Below the pieces are notes generated by a model, which was given only the letters and a program-made list of their open reading frames with translations, was not told the DNA's origin and made no database searches. A stretch of DNA of 64,000 nt from Channallabes apus (Eukaryota; Chordata; Actinopteri; Siluriformes; Clariidae). How positions within the stretch are numbered: the stretch's first letter is position 1; each line of letters starts with the position of its first letter. The stretch lies in NCBI GenBank assembly GCA_030522415.1, contig CM060107.1, positions 51,076,307-51,140,306 on the forward strand. The letters are read 5' to 3'. Shown one piece after another: positions 12,616-22,217 of this stretch. The position numbers and the translations under genes are program-made.

Positions 12616-13340
12616 TGCCATCATCTCCATCTCTCTGTCATTTATATCTCTCTTTCTGGCTTCATGTCTTTCTCTTTCTTCGTCTCTAACCCTTTTTCAT
12701 TTCACTTAACAAACAGCAGCTTTAAAAGTCCAGCCCCACCTGAGGAACATCTTCAGTGTTACACATTTAAGCCAGTGAGCGGACAGAAAGAAAGTGTTTG
12801 GTGGAGTTTAGCAAGGCCTCGGCTCTGTCGCAATCTATTTACCCCATGTCTCCACTCCCAGGCAGCACATCAGCATGTCAACTTCACATCTGGTGCCGAC
12901 AGACGCACTGCAAAATGAACGAAACAAAGAAAATGAAAGAATCTAGACAAGGGCAAACTGTTCATGAGGCAGCTGCCGAGGCCGAGACGCTCACACTGCT
13001 CTCGGAGAAATTACAGTTCACAGCTGTCACAGCTCAGCTCTGTCAGAGAGAAAGAGAAAGAGAGAAGGAGAAGAAGAAGGCTGAAGAGAAAGAGGGCCAG
13101 ATTAAAGACGTATAAAAGATATAGATAGCGACGCATACGGAGAAAGAGAGAGACAGAGAGAAAGGAGACAGAGAGGGTCATGAACAAAAAGAAAGACAGA
13201 CAGATCAACTAATAGATAAATAGAAAGACAGATGTATGGGGGCAACTAGCTGATTAGAAGGATCGATGGAAAGACAAATTAATTGATAAAATAGATGGAC
13301 AGACAGATGGGATAACAGGAAAAACTGTTACAGTAGATGG
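12616..13340. other. Low-copy sequence, no gene seen
   Basis: 12715-12935 is low-repeat, with the look of conserved non-coding DNA, but this cannot be shown from one sequence. A purine-rich AGAGAAAGAG tract covers about 13040-13175. A 105-codon frame reading through that tract is Lys/Glu-rich only because of the base composition. Confidence 0.4.
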
Positions 13341-13349
13341 ATAGATAGA

Positions 13350-13595
13350 GACAGGGCCAGGTTGATGGATGGATGGACAGATGGGTGAATGGATGGATGA
13401 TGTACTGTATGGGCGAATGGATGGATGGATGGATAGATAGATGAATGAATGGATGGATGCATAGGCGAATGGTTGGATGGATAGATAGATGGGCGAATGG
13501 ATGGATGGATGAATGGATTGATAAGCAAATGGATGGAGGGATGGATGGATGGGCGAATAGATAGATGGATGAATGGATGGGTAGATGCATCACCC
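13350..13595. repeat. (GATG)n-rich tandem repeat
   Basis: GGAT/GATG units are interspersed with GGGCGAAT. One unit is interrupted by TACTGTA at 13403-13409, where the flanks read GATGATG and TGGGCGAATGG. Confidence 0.9.
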
Positions 13596-13679
13596 AACCA
13601 AAAATATTAAAAGACAAACAAACAAAAAACAGTTGATGTTTTGATCTAAATAAGCAGATACTTTTGATCCTGATGAGTC

Positions 13680-14040
13680 CAGACTGACCCTATTCCAGAG
13701 TGATGGAATGTAGTCAGCTGACGACCTGAATGTAGTGAATGACCAGGTTATCACATCTATGGAGTTTTTCTCTTCCCAGAAGGCACCATATTCCAGGCCT
13801 CAGAGTGTAAAAGAGAGGTTGTGGGAGCACGAGGAATCATTTTCACACATGACCTGGACACCACAGAGACCTGACCCTCAGACTATTAAACGTCTTTGGG
13901 ATGTGCTGGAAAAGACTTCATGAGTGGTTTGACTTCATCATTAATACAAGATCTAAAGCAAAAATGAATAGAACTCTGGACACTAAGAGTGTGAAGTTTA
14001 ACTCTGAGGCTAAAGATGATCCGACAAAATATTAGTGTTG
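13680..14040 (+). pseudogene. Tc1-like transposase, C-terminal remnant
   Basis: The 62-codon frame at 13735-13923 shows the conserved order of the C-terminal catalytic region of a fish Tc1-like transposase: a DQVITSMEFF segment, EHEESFSHMTW, then PDPQTIKRLWDVLEKT. The last corresponds to the family motif around the third catalytic acidic residue (family form PDLNPIExLW). Here the glutamate codon has become lysine. After the stop, traces continue (IQDL, and GATGATCCGACAAAATATTAG near 14015-14035) that match the family 3' end. The segment expected to hold the second aspartate is deleted or shifted. The remnant is inactive. Confidence 0.8.
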
Positions 14041-14045
14041 AGTTA

Positions 14046-14700
14046 TAATTATTGTTGATAAATAAACAACAAATAAATAAATGTACAAATAAACAGAGCT
14101 GGGTAGATAGAGGAAGAGTAAAATATCATAGGTTGAGGAATAAACTGATAGGAAGAAATGAATGAGAAAAGAGAGGTGATGAAGCCAAGAGAGGAAGACG
14201 GAGTGAGGGGAGATGGGACGCATGGACCAAAAGGACCAAGAGCAAGTGTGTGTGTGTGTGTGTGTGTGGTTGACCTTGACAGCGGCGAGCGTGTCTGATG
14301 AGATTTCACACTCCCCAGCAGCAGACACTCAGCTCGTCTTTCGTGTCGTCGCACTGCACATCGATTTCCCTTCTTTCAGTCAGACGCGATTGTGCTGCAT
14401 GTTAAAGATGAAATATTCATGTGCTCCAAACAAGCCAGCAGCATCAAAACACACACACACACACACACACACGGAACAAGGAACACTGGCCACACCTGAC
14501 ACCGAAATGTAACTATTATGTGAAAAGTCATTTCTAAACATCTCGAAAATTCGCATCCAGACTCAGGGTCTAGGGTTCTCACTGCAGGAGAGGATTTTCA
14601 ATTCTCACTGTTTCTGTACACTTCCACTTGTCCTTTTTGTCTCTTTGCTCTTTTTGTGTTTGTGCAACTGTATGGTGTTGAAATTTATATGTACTTCCTC
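14046..14700. other. Low-copy sequence with GT and CA microsatellites
   Basis: A (GT)n run is at 14247-14269 and a (CA)n run at 14452-14473. No gene is recognised. Confidence 0.5.
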
Positions 14701-14707
14701 TTAACGT

Positions 14708-15400
14708 ATCTGTCCACCTGTACCTGACATTTCCGCTCACAGGTACTCAACGTCTCCGCGCACCTGTACACGACATCTCCGCGCACCTGTCCCTGACGTA
14801 TCCACGCACCTGTCCCTGACGTATCCACGCACCTGTCCCTTACGTATCCACTTACCTGTACCCGACATCTCCGCGCACCTGTCACTGACATATCCACGCA
14901 CCTGTCCCTGACGTATCCACGTACCTGTACCCGACATCTCCGCGCACCTGTCCCTGACGTATCCATGTACCTGTACCCGACATCTCCGCGCACCTGTCCC
15001 TGACGTATCCACGCACCTGTCCCTGACGTATCCACGCACCTGTACCCGACATCTCCGCGCACCTGTCCCTGACGTATCCACGCACCTGTCCCTGACGTAT
15101 CCACGCACCTGTACCCGACATCTCCGCGCACCTGTAATTGACGTATCCATGCACCTGTCCCTGACCTATCCGCGCACCTGTACCCGACGTATCCGCGCAC
15201 CTGTACACAACATCTCCGCGCACCTGTACTCGATGTATCCGCGCACCTGTACCCAACGTCTCCACTCACCTGTACCCGACGTCTTCGCTCACCTGTACCT
15301 GCCAAGTCTGTACACCCATACCTGACATTTCTGTGCACATTTACTCGATGTCTCCGAGCACCTGTACACGACATCTCCGCCCACCTGTTCTTGGCACCTG
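14708..15400. repeat. CpG-rich 23-bp minisatellite
   Basis: About 30 copies of a 23-bp unit reading ACCTGTCCCTGACGTATCCACGC, alternating with a variant ending CCGACATCTCCGCGC. In the middle the variants follow a three-unit (69-bp) higher-order pattern. Each unit contains several CpG sites, unlike the CpG-poor surroundings. Because 23 is not a multiple of three, three units give a stop-free 23-codon repeat in several minus-strand frames, which explains the overlapping 240-, 137- and 127-codon frames. No coding role is supported. Confidence 0.93.
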
Positions 15401-15409
15401 TACCCACCA

Positions 15410-16730
15410 GCTCTCCGCATGAATCTGGTTAATTGTCTAAATAAAAAATATCCATCAGAAGACAACTACATCATCTCTTGACACAGCATGTTGGAAATTA
15501 CTGATATTAATTTGCATCTATTTTGACAGGCATGCCAGTTGCCTCGTTACCCAGAACAGTTAGCAAGACCATGTGGGTTTGTTTGTTTATTTATTTATTT
15601 ATTTATTTTCAGAAGTAAATGAATCTCGGGATGTCCCACGTACTACTGACCCAGTAAGCAGAACAACAACGGCGAATGATTGAGTTATGATTCAGTGCTG
15701 GTCAGCGACGTGACCTCCAACTAACCCTAGATATTATGAAGCCTTGATCCGCTCCAGACAGCTTCCATCTCTCAGGGGTTCTGCCGCGGAGATTAATTAC
15801 CATACCGATTAATTATTCACAAGCCGACCGCAGACGGGCGGGGCTCCAGCCCACGGTTAGACATGCGCGATCCCTCGACGCAAATTTACAATGCAAAGGT
15901 TGTGTAATATTTATGAAGGGAATGGCAGAGGCAGAACGGGGCCTAATCAATGTGGAGAGACGGATGTAGACTTTAAATGAGGTTAAGTGCCTAAATATAG
16001 TAGTGCATGATCAAAATTCTAAGACTCCCACACGCTCAGCCCTGGTGATTTCACCTCAAGGTCACGTCAAGGTCCAGGTCTATGGCGGGGTTACTCGTCC
16101 CGAGTATTACATTTTGAGTCGGGTTTGAACTTGTTGGAGGAATGATGATGTCGCCGGATGAAACCGGCGGTCAGCGGCGTAATATCTGATTTGTTGATGC
16201 ATGATATAAAGTCATTTCTATTCCGAGGCCTCCAGGCCCCCCGGCCAGTGCAATCTTTTTCATTGTAATCCAGCGCCAAATACGACTCAGGCAGCTAATC
16301 AAGGCCTGCGGAACGCTGATGACATGCCCCAGCTGGAGAAAAAATACATTCTGACAGGATGCTGCTGATGATGGGGTTGTTTACAAAAGCTTCAGGGTGT
16401 CATTTTAAAAGCGGTTTCAAAAGCATCTTGAAAAACTTTTTTTTTTCAAAATGACTAGAATGTGATGTATTGCTGCAAACACCAGCATGTCATTAGTTAG
16501 CGGAGTGTAATTGCAAAGGAATTGTGAATTTGGGTGAATATTTGAGGAATGATGAATCGCTGTTTCACAAAACGCGGGTCCTGGAGCGTCTGAGCGAGAG
16601 TTCTCGGTCCGCTTCCAGGTGATTACAGTGAGGAAGAGATTTGATTCGGAGTCTTGCAGGAAAAACGAATCAAACACGGCATGCGTTTTCCTTCACATTG
16701 TAAATACAGTGGATAAAAGAGTCACAAAAC
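15410..16730. other. Low-repeat segment, candidate conserved non-coding DNA
   Basis: This segment is mostly free of recognisable repeats and has moderate GC. It contains two identical ATTAATTA octamers at 15792-15799 and 15808-15815, a homeodomain-type core sequence, in an otherwise CpG-containing context. Positions 15999-16033 loosely resemble a decayed Tc1-like end. No exon is recognisable. Enhancer function is only a guess. Confidence 0.3.
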
Positions 16731-17326
16731 TCGATTACTGCCATGTGTTCTGGCTTGCATTCTACTGTACTGCTATATAAAGCAACGTGTCTCAAATGTA
16801 CCCCAGGGCAATGAATCACACATTACAAGTGAGAGCGACTTGACTCTGAATCGAATCACCTGTAAAAAGTTTCTCAAACCTGCCATGTGATTCCTTCTAT
16901 GCTGTACTGTATATACGAACTGGAGCTGAGTGAACTCGGAGAAATGAAAACCACTCGCTTGCAGGATTACATCATCATGCCATGTGTTTGGATTGACACT
17001 GTACTGTATATACGGTAAAGCATTGAGTCACAAACTGACCCAAGTGAACTCAGTTGTAGTAAGAAAGTCATTGGGAGTGAATCAGACATCCAATGGGTTT
17101 TGCATCACATGTACAGTGTATAGAGCAATGAATCACAAACTGAGCCAAGTGAAACCATTTACAGTGGGAATGATCCGATTCCGGATAGACGCACTTGCAG
17201 GAAGTGAATCAAACCATGCATTTTGTTATACACCGTAGAAAGATGAAACAGTCAAACCCTGATCTGAGTGATCTCAATCACAGTAAGGATGTCGTTTTTT
17301 GGGTTGCATTGTACTGTACAGTATAT

Positions 17327-17686
17327 GGCGGCACGGTGGTGTAGCGGTTAGCACTGTCGCCTTGCACCTCCAGTGTAAGGGTTCGAGATTCCTGTCCAGG
17401 CTCGATTCCCGTCTCTGTGTGCATGGAGTTTGCATGATCTCCCCGTGCTTGGTGGGTTTCCTCCAGGTTCTCCAGTTTCCTCCCACAGTCCAAAGACATG
17501 CAGATTAGGCTAATTACCGTGTAGTGTGTGAATGAGTGAGTGTATGTGTGTGTGCCCTGTTTCACATTGGTACCCTGTCCAGGATTTACCCCGCCTTGTG
17601 CCCTAAGTAGATAGACTTCAGGCCTCCCGTGACCCTAAATACAGGATAAAGCGTTATAGACGATGTGTGAATAAGTGAGTGAGTGG
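17327..17686 (+). mobile_element. tRNA-headed SINE, near full length
   Basis: It starts with GGCGGCACGGTGGTGTAGCGG (A-box region), continues with a damaged B-box, the shared body and a TGAATGAGTGAGTG-type tail. The right flank begins ACTGTATA (17687-17694). The left flank reads ACTGTACAGTATA (17313-17325), which equals the same octamer with CAGTA added. The SINE sits within the diverged array of 16735-18660. Confidence 0.85.
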
Positions 17687-17966
17687 ACTGTATAAAGCAA
17701 CAAGTCTTAAACCCACTTGAACTTATTCGCACTGAGAAAACGATTTAAATCTGAATCGACTCAACTGAAAGAAGTGAATCAGACATCCCATGTGCTTCGT
17801 GTTACAGGGAAGTGAACTCAATTATGGCGAAAGCGATTCAATTCTGATTCGACTCAACTGCAGAAAGTGATTCGAACCTGCCATGCATTTTGTGATGAAC
17901 TGTTTATAAAGCAATGAGTCGCAGAACCGACCTGGTGAACTAATTGAATCATCGTGCCATGTGTCC

Positions 17967-18503
17967 ACTGCGCAATGTGACTAGGTAGCGACGTCTTTTC
18001 CATGTCATTTTGGACGTCCAATTTCCGTCCATTGATAGGGTTGTTTTGTAACGCCAGGCGACGTCTTTTTTTTCGACGTCTACCGCACGCCTAATGTTGA
18101 CTCCATCAAATTGCTTCGCCGGCTGACGGTGCTGTAGCTTGCCCCGGTACTTGCGCAGCGTCACCGTTGGGCTCCGCCCCGTGATCCGGTGCCGGGATCT
18201 TCAACTTTGATCGCGCTGCGTCGCTCGCTATCGTGGAGATACAAGTTGGATTGATTGCTTCCCAATGCAAATGGCTGGAAGTACTTTATTTACCACAGCA
18301 CGCACGGGAAACACATTCACTCGAGAACTAAACCCAATTCAGCCTTAGCATTAACCGGAACACATTCAACAGGTCTCTCACACACATATACTCAACACAC
18401 CTAAACTTGGCCGAAGCCATTAACCCAAACACATTTCCTCAACACGGTGACCACAGCAACCCGCCGCAAAGCATGACGGTCGTAAGCCGCTGCCCCGCCA
18501 ACA
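17967..18503. other. Unclassified insert in the tandem array
   Basis: This block shares no sequence with the array units on either side and is flanked by TGCCATGTGT on both sides. It contains GACGTCTTTT words and several CpG-rich stretches (18080-18240). The flanking repeat could be a target duplication or simply the array unit, so an insertion is plausible but not proven. No TIRs or coding frames are recognised. Confidence 0.35.
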
Positions 18504-19034
18504 TGCCATGTGTTTAGACACGACACTGTATGTAGAGCAGCGAGCCATAAACTGACCCGAGTGAACTTGATTAGCCATAGTGAGAAAGTGAATCGACTCA
18601 AGTGAATCAGACATGCCATGTGTTACAGTACAGAGCAATGGGTCACAAATCAGAGTTGGAGTGTATCTCAGTAACACACACACTTCTCCTGCACACGACT
18701 CTACTTCCTGTTCTCACACAATGTGAAATAGAATAAAATAACCCTCTGAACGTTCCGTGTGTGTGAAGTCGGAGTCCTGAGCTTTATAGACTGTGATCCT
18801 CTTTCTGCAATTTGACTTGTTTAATGACTGATGGTTGAGGTGTTCTTCCTCCTCTTTGTTTAGTTTACAGTATTCCCAGATCTCTCAGTCTGATTATTGC
18901 TCTTGCGTTCATTTCCATCTTGGTATTAGATACAATTTTGGGCTTTATAATATTAATAACCCTCCTGCATATGGATTCAAAGAAATCTTCAGTTTTATAT
19001 TATAATTCTGTAAAGGTGTGATAAAGCCAGACTT

Positions 19035-19036
<2 letters not shown>

Positions 19037-19070
<34 letters not shown>

Positions 19071-19268
19071 CACACAAACTCGAATAAAGTCTTGACTTTG
19101 TGATCACCTAACTCACACCACCTTCTAAAAATACAGCTCTTAAGGCACACACACACACACATACACACACACACACACACCTTACTTGGAGGTAATGGAT
19201 AAATCTTTTCAGCAATCTTAAGTGATCCTGTCAGATCTATAGCAGAAGGTTAGATATACTGTAGTGTT

Positions 19269-19307
<39 letters not shown>
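19037..19307. repeat. Cluster of (AG)n, (CA)n and (GT)n microsatellites
   Basis: (AG)n at 19037-19066, (CA)n with one AT interruption at 19146-19180 and (GT)n at 19272-19307. A TACTGTA lies at 19257-19263, just before the GT run. Confidence 0.93.
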
Positions 19308-19308
<1 letters not shown>

Positions 19309-19526
19309 CATCATCTTTTTCTCTTGTGTCATTTTTTTCATCTTGCTTCCATTAGCTTTCTATCTCTATTCGTTTTCTGTATCATCTCTCTCTCTCTTAC
19401 ACACACACACAAACACACTTTTGGAAAATACTTGTCTGTGTTTTTCCCCTTTTGTTTCTCTCGCTGCTAATTAATTAGCGGATAGTTAACATGTGAAGTA
19501 ACTGATGATGTATCATTTCCCCTCAA

Positions 19527-19631
19527 CTTTGTGTTGGTCTGTCACATAAAATCCCAATAAAATCCATTGACATTTGATGCTTGTAACTTGTGGAGAGCTT
19601 CAAGGGGTGTGAATACTTTTGCAAGGCACTG
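19527..19631 (+). mobile_element. Tc1-like element, 3' end with CAG-terminal TIR
   Basis: The right end reads CTTTTGCAAGGCACTG followed by TA (19632-19633). Its complement, CAGTGCCTTGCAAAAG, is the terminal sequence of a widespread fish Tc1-like family. The preceding words (GTTGGTCTGTCACATAAAATC and CAAGGGGTGTGAATAC) fit the family 3' region. Only about 105 bp remain, without a transposase. The terminal CAG matters because a Tc1-type element with these ends would leave a TACAGTA or TACTGTA scar on excision. Confidence 0.75.
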
Positions 19632-19952
19632 TAATTAGAGCGGATGGCAGATCAGGCTTGTTTATCCTCACAGTATCAGCCACGGTGAGCTTCCTGTCTG
19701 GGGTTTGCCGACTGCATTCATGAAGTCATAAGACGTGAAGATTTTACTGATATCATGAATCTGCCAAATCAAATTATTATATATTATAAGTCTTTAGGTA
19801 TAATTTATATTATTCAATCATGTACACGTGATACACACAACCTACAGTAAGGATGCATGGGAAATGTGCAGGAATAGATGAGTGTTACTTAGTTTGGAGG
19901 TGTGTACAGTAACCTGAATGAGATTTTAATGACGGTCCTGTGCAAAAGTCTG

Positions 19953-19956
<4 letters not shown>

Positions 19957-19992
<36 letters not shown>

Positions 19993-20006
19993 GTAGTAGT
20001 AGTAGT
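19957..20006. repeat. (ATT)n/(AGT)n microsatellite
   Basis: A run of ATT changes into AGT and lies directly upstream of the truncated LINE. A TIR-like word, CCTGTGCAAAAGTCT, sits just before it at about 19938-19953. Confidence 0.9.
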
Positions 20007-20792
20007 ATTCTGTACTGAGTCTGCTGTTTTAAGAGTTTTTAATGACATTTTCTTAGCAACCGACTCCGGAGACTCTGTACTACTTGTGCTTCTAGATTTA
20101 ACAGCGGCTTTCGACACCATAGACCATGAGATTCTTTTATCCAGGTTGGAACAGTGGGTGGGCATTACAGGCTCAGCTTTGCAGTGGTTTAGGTCCTACC
20201 TCTCTGAAGGAACCTTCTGTGTCAGTGTAGATGGTTTCACTTCCAACTCTGCTGCCCTTCCTTGGGGGGTACCACAGGGCTCCATTCTTGGTCCACTTTT
20301 ATTTTCCTTGTATTTGCTCCCACTTGGAGCTATTTTCCGGAAATATAACATCTCCTTTCATTTTTATGCAGATGACTGTCAGGTTTACCTCCCATTAAAG
20401 CACAGTGGTGCATGTTCTGTCAAGCTTCTTCTGGACTGCCTTGTTGATGTTAAAAGATGGTTGGCGTTTAATTTCTTGAATGTCAATGAGGAAAAGACCG
20501 AAGTTATGTTGTTTAGACCCAATGGCTCCCGCAAATCTCCTCGCTTTGACCTCTCCTGCTTGGCCCCATTTGAGAAAGCCATGATTACGTACAAATTTGG
20601 GTATTAAAATGGATCCTACTCTAAAAATGGATACTCAAGTAAATGCTGTTGTACTGTAAAAGCCTGTTTTTTCCATTTGAGGCGAGTAGCAAAGATTAAG
20701 CCTATATTGTCAAGGCGGGACCTGGAATCGGTTGTCCATACTTTTATAACCTCTCGTCTTGACTATTGTAATGCTTTATTCTTCGGAATCAA
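20007..20792 (+). pseudogene. L2/Rex1-like LINE reverse transcriptase, truncated and frameshifted
   Basis: The frame covers non-LTR reverse transcriptase core motifs in order: LDLTAAFDTIDH, GVPQGSILGP (residues 61-70 counted from 20086) and FYADD. The catalytic YADD is at 20365-20376. The similarity is to the L2/CR1 group including Rex1; the exact clade is uncertain. The frame can be followed upstream to about 20007, where a microsatellite truncates it. Near 20590 a one-base indel shifts the frame. At 20654-20658 a five-base CTGTA insertion shifts it again, after which the typical RLDYCNALFFG segment follows (20677-20792). The endonuclease domain is absent. The copy is dead. Confidence 0.85.
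20652..20658. other. TACTGTA excision-type footprint in a LINE frame
   Basis: Upstream codons end in GTT GTA (20648-20653) and downstream codons begin AAA GCC TGT (20659 on). The two halves belong to one conserved reading register only if the five bases at 20654-20658 are left out. This is the size and sequence expected from excision of a Tc1-type element with CAG ends at a TA. Confidence 0.75.
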
Positions 20793-21139
20793 CCATACCA
20801 CTATTTTTATCACTATAACCATATTTTTGCATATAAAAACAATCGAAACATTTAGGAAAAACATGAAGTAAATTTAGTAAAATATAAATTAAATAGACAT
20901 AAAATTTTTACTTAACCTTAATTTATGATTTCTCATGGCACTGGCTGCTTTAAAAACCAAACTGAAAACGTCTCCGTTTTCTTCTTGCTATCGTCCTTGA
21001 TAACATTCTTGGGAGCCACAGTGCTTGTGTTTTCACTACGTCTTACACAAAATGCCAAAAAAACGTAAAAAAAAAAAAAAGTAAACTGATGCAAACAAGT
21101 TTTCATCGGCTACCAAAAATACGCAGCTCGGTCGCTTAT

Positions 21140-21760
21140 ATGCTAAAAATTCTTTGTATACTGAGACAAATTTGAAAAATTCAATGTATATCAAGACAAA
21201 TTTCCAAAATTCTAAGTATATTGAGACAAAGTAAAAAAATGTAAAGTATATTGAGACAAATTTTAAAAATTAAAAGAAATGAATTTCAAGAATTCTAAGT
21301 ATACTGAGACAAATTTGAAAAATTCTAAGTATATTGAGACAAAGTTCAAAAATTCAAAGTATACTGAGACAAATTTGAAAGATTCTATGTATATCGAAAT
21401 GAATTTCAAGAATTCTAAGTATATCAAGACAAATAAAAAAAAAAGCAAAAATACAGAGACAAATTTCTAAAATTCGATGTACAGTATATCCAGACAAATT
21501 TGAAAAATTCAATGTATACTGATACAAATGAAAAAGAATTCTAAGTATACTGAGATAAATTTCAAAAATTTAAAGTATACTGATACAAATTTGAAAAATT
21601 TAAAATATACTGAGACAAATTTGAAAAATTCTATGTATATCGAAATTCATTTCAAGAATTCTAAGTATATCAAGACAAATTAAAAAAAAAAATACAGAGA
21701 CACATTTCTAAAATTCGATGTATATCCAGAGAAAGTAAAATAATTCTAAGTATACAGATG
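21140..21760. repeat. Imperfect 30-bp tandem repeat, AT-rich
   Basis: About 20 units resembling ATTCTAAGTATACTGAGACA followed by AATTTGAAAA. Substitution is considerable and spacing irregular. A higher-order part of about 240 bp appears twice (roughly 21375-21490 and 21615-21730). Short Lys/Asn-rich frames across it are repeat artefacts. Confidence 0.88.
21480..21486. other. TACAGTA footprint with paralogous empty site
   Basis: At 21473-21491 the repeat reads AATTCGATGTACAGTATATCC, and the matching copy at 21712-21727 reads AATTCGATGTATATCC. The difference is exactly five bases at a TA. Confidence 0.85.
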
Positions 21761-21799
21761 TACCACTGTATTTATGTAAAAGAGCATTTTTCAGACAAA

Positions 21800-21990
21800 A
21801 ATGATTGGCTGCATTTCCTTATAAAACTGCACAAATTGTATCTGAGACTATATTTTAATAAAAGACTCATCACACTAATCATTGGCTTTGTTTCATTAAT
21901 TACCGTTTACGTCGTTTTAACACCAAAATAGAATTTTTGTGTAATCTGGGTCAGACATTCCAGACAAAATAATGTAATTTATGGTATTTT
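21800..21990 (+). mobile_element. Fragment of the Tc1-like family seen at 8123-8713
   Basis: Shares CCTTATAAAACTGCACAA and GAGACT with 8582-8620. The region then continues with words typical of that family 3' part. No termini are recognisable. Confidence 0.45.
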
Positions 21991-22182
21991 TACTGCTCTC
22001 AAAAATGTCGACGTTGACTCAAAAAAAAAAAGAAAATCTAGAAATAGGTTAAAAGAATCGTACATTTGGTTGATTGTAATTTGACGTCCTGTAGATTACA
22101 CAGTGATGAAGGTTTTCACAGCGTTGAGACAAAAGTCACCCGAGAAACAGTTTATGGACTGATTAAAGAGAGCGTAGGCTCA

Positions 22183-22217
<35 letters not shown>

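Larger units (their letters stand above)
16735..18660. repeat. Diverged tandem array of roughly 140-bp units
   Basis: Phrases such as GCCATGTGTTT, GCAATGAGTCACAAACTGACC, AGTGAACTC and GAATCGACTCAACTG recur in fixed order at about 110-150 bp spacing. Units are strongly diverged. The array is split by a SINE (17327-17686) and by an unrelated block at about 17967-18503. TACTGTA-type heptamers occur at related unit positions (16763, 16905, 17002, 17312), so some may be copied with the unit rather than independent. Confidence 0.75.

Noticed and set aside
11747..12709. 320-codon plus-strand frame
   Set aside because: It is a translation of the ATCC/CTGCCCTCAGT minisatellite; overlapping frames on the other strand are equally open.
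12798..13115. 105-codon frame with charged, coiled-coil-like end
   Set aside because: The Lys/Glu-rich part is an AGAGAAAGAG purine tract; no conserved start or family feature.
14685..15407. 240-codon minus-strand frame with RDRCVDTSGTGAW repeats
   Set aside because: Product of a 23-bp minisatellite that lacks stops in several frames.
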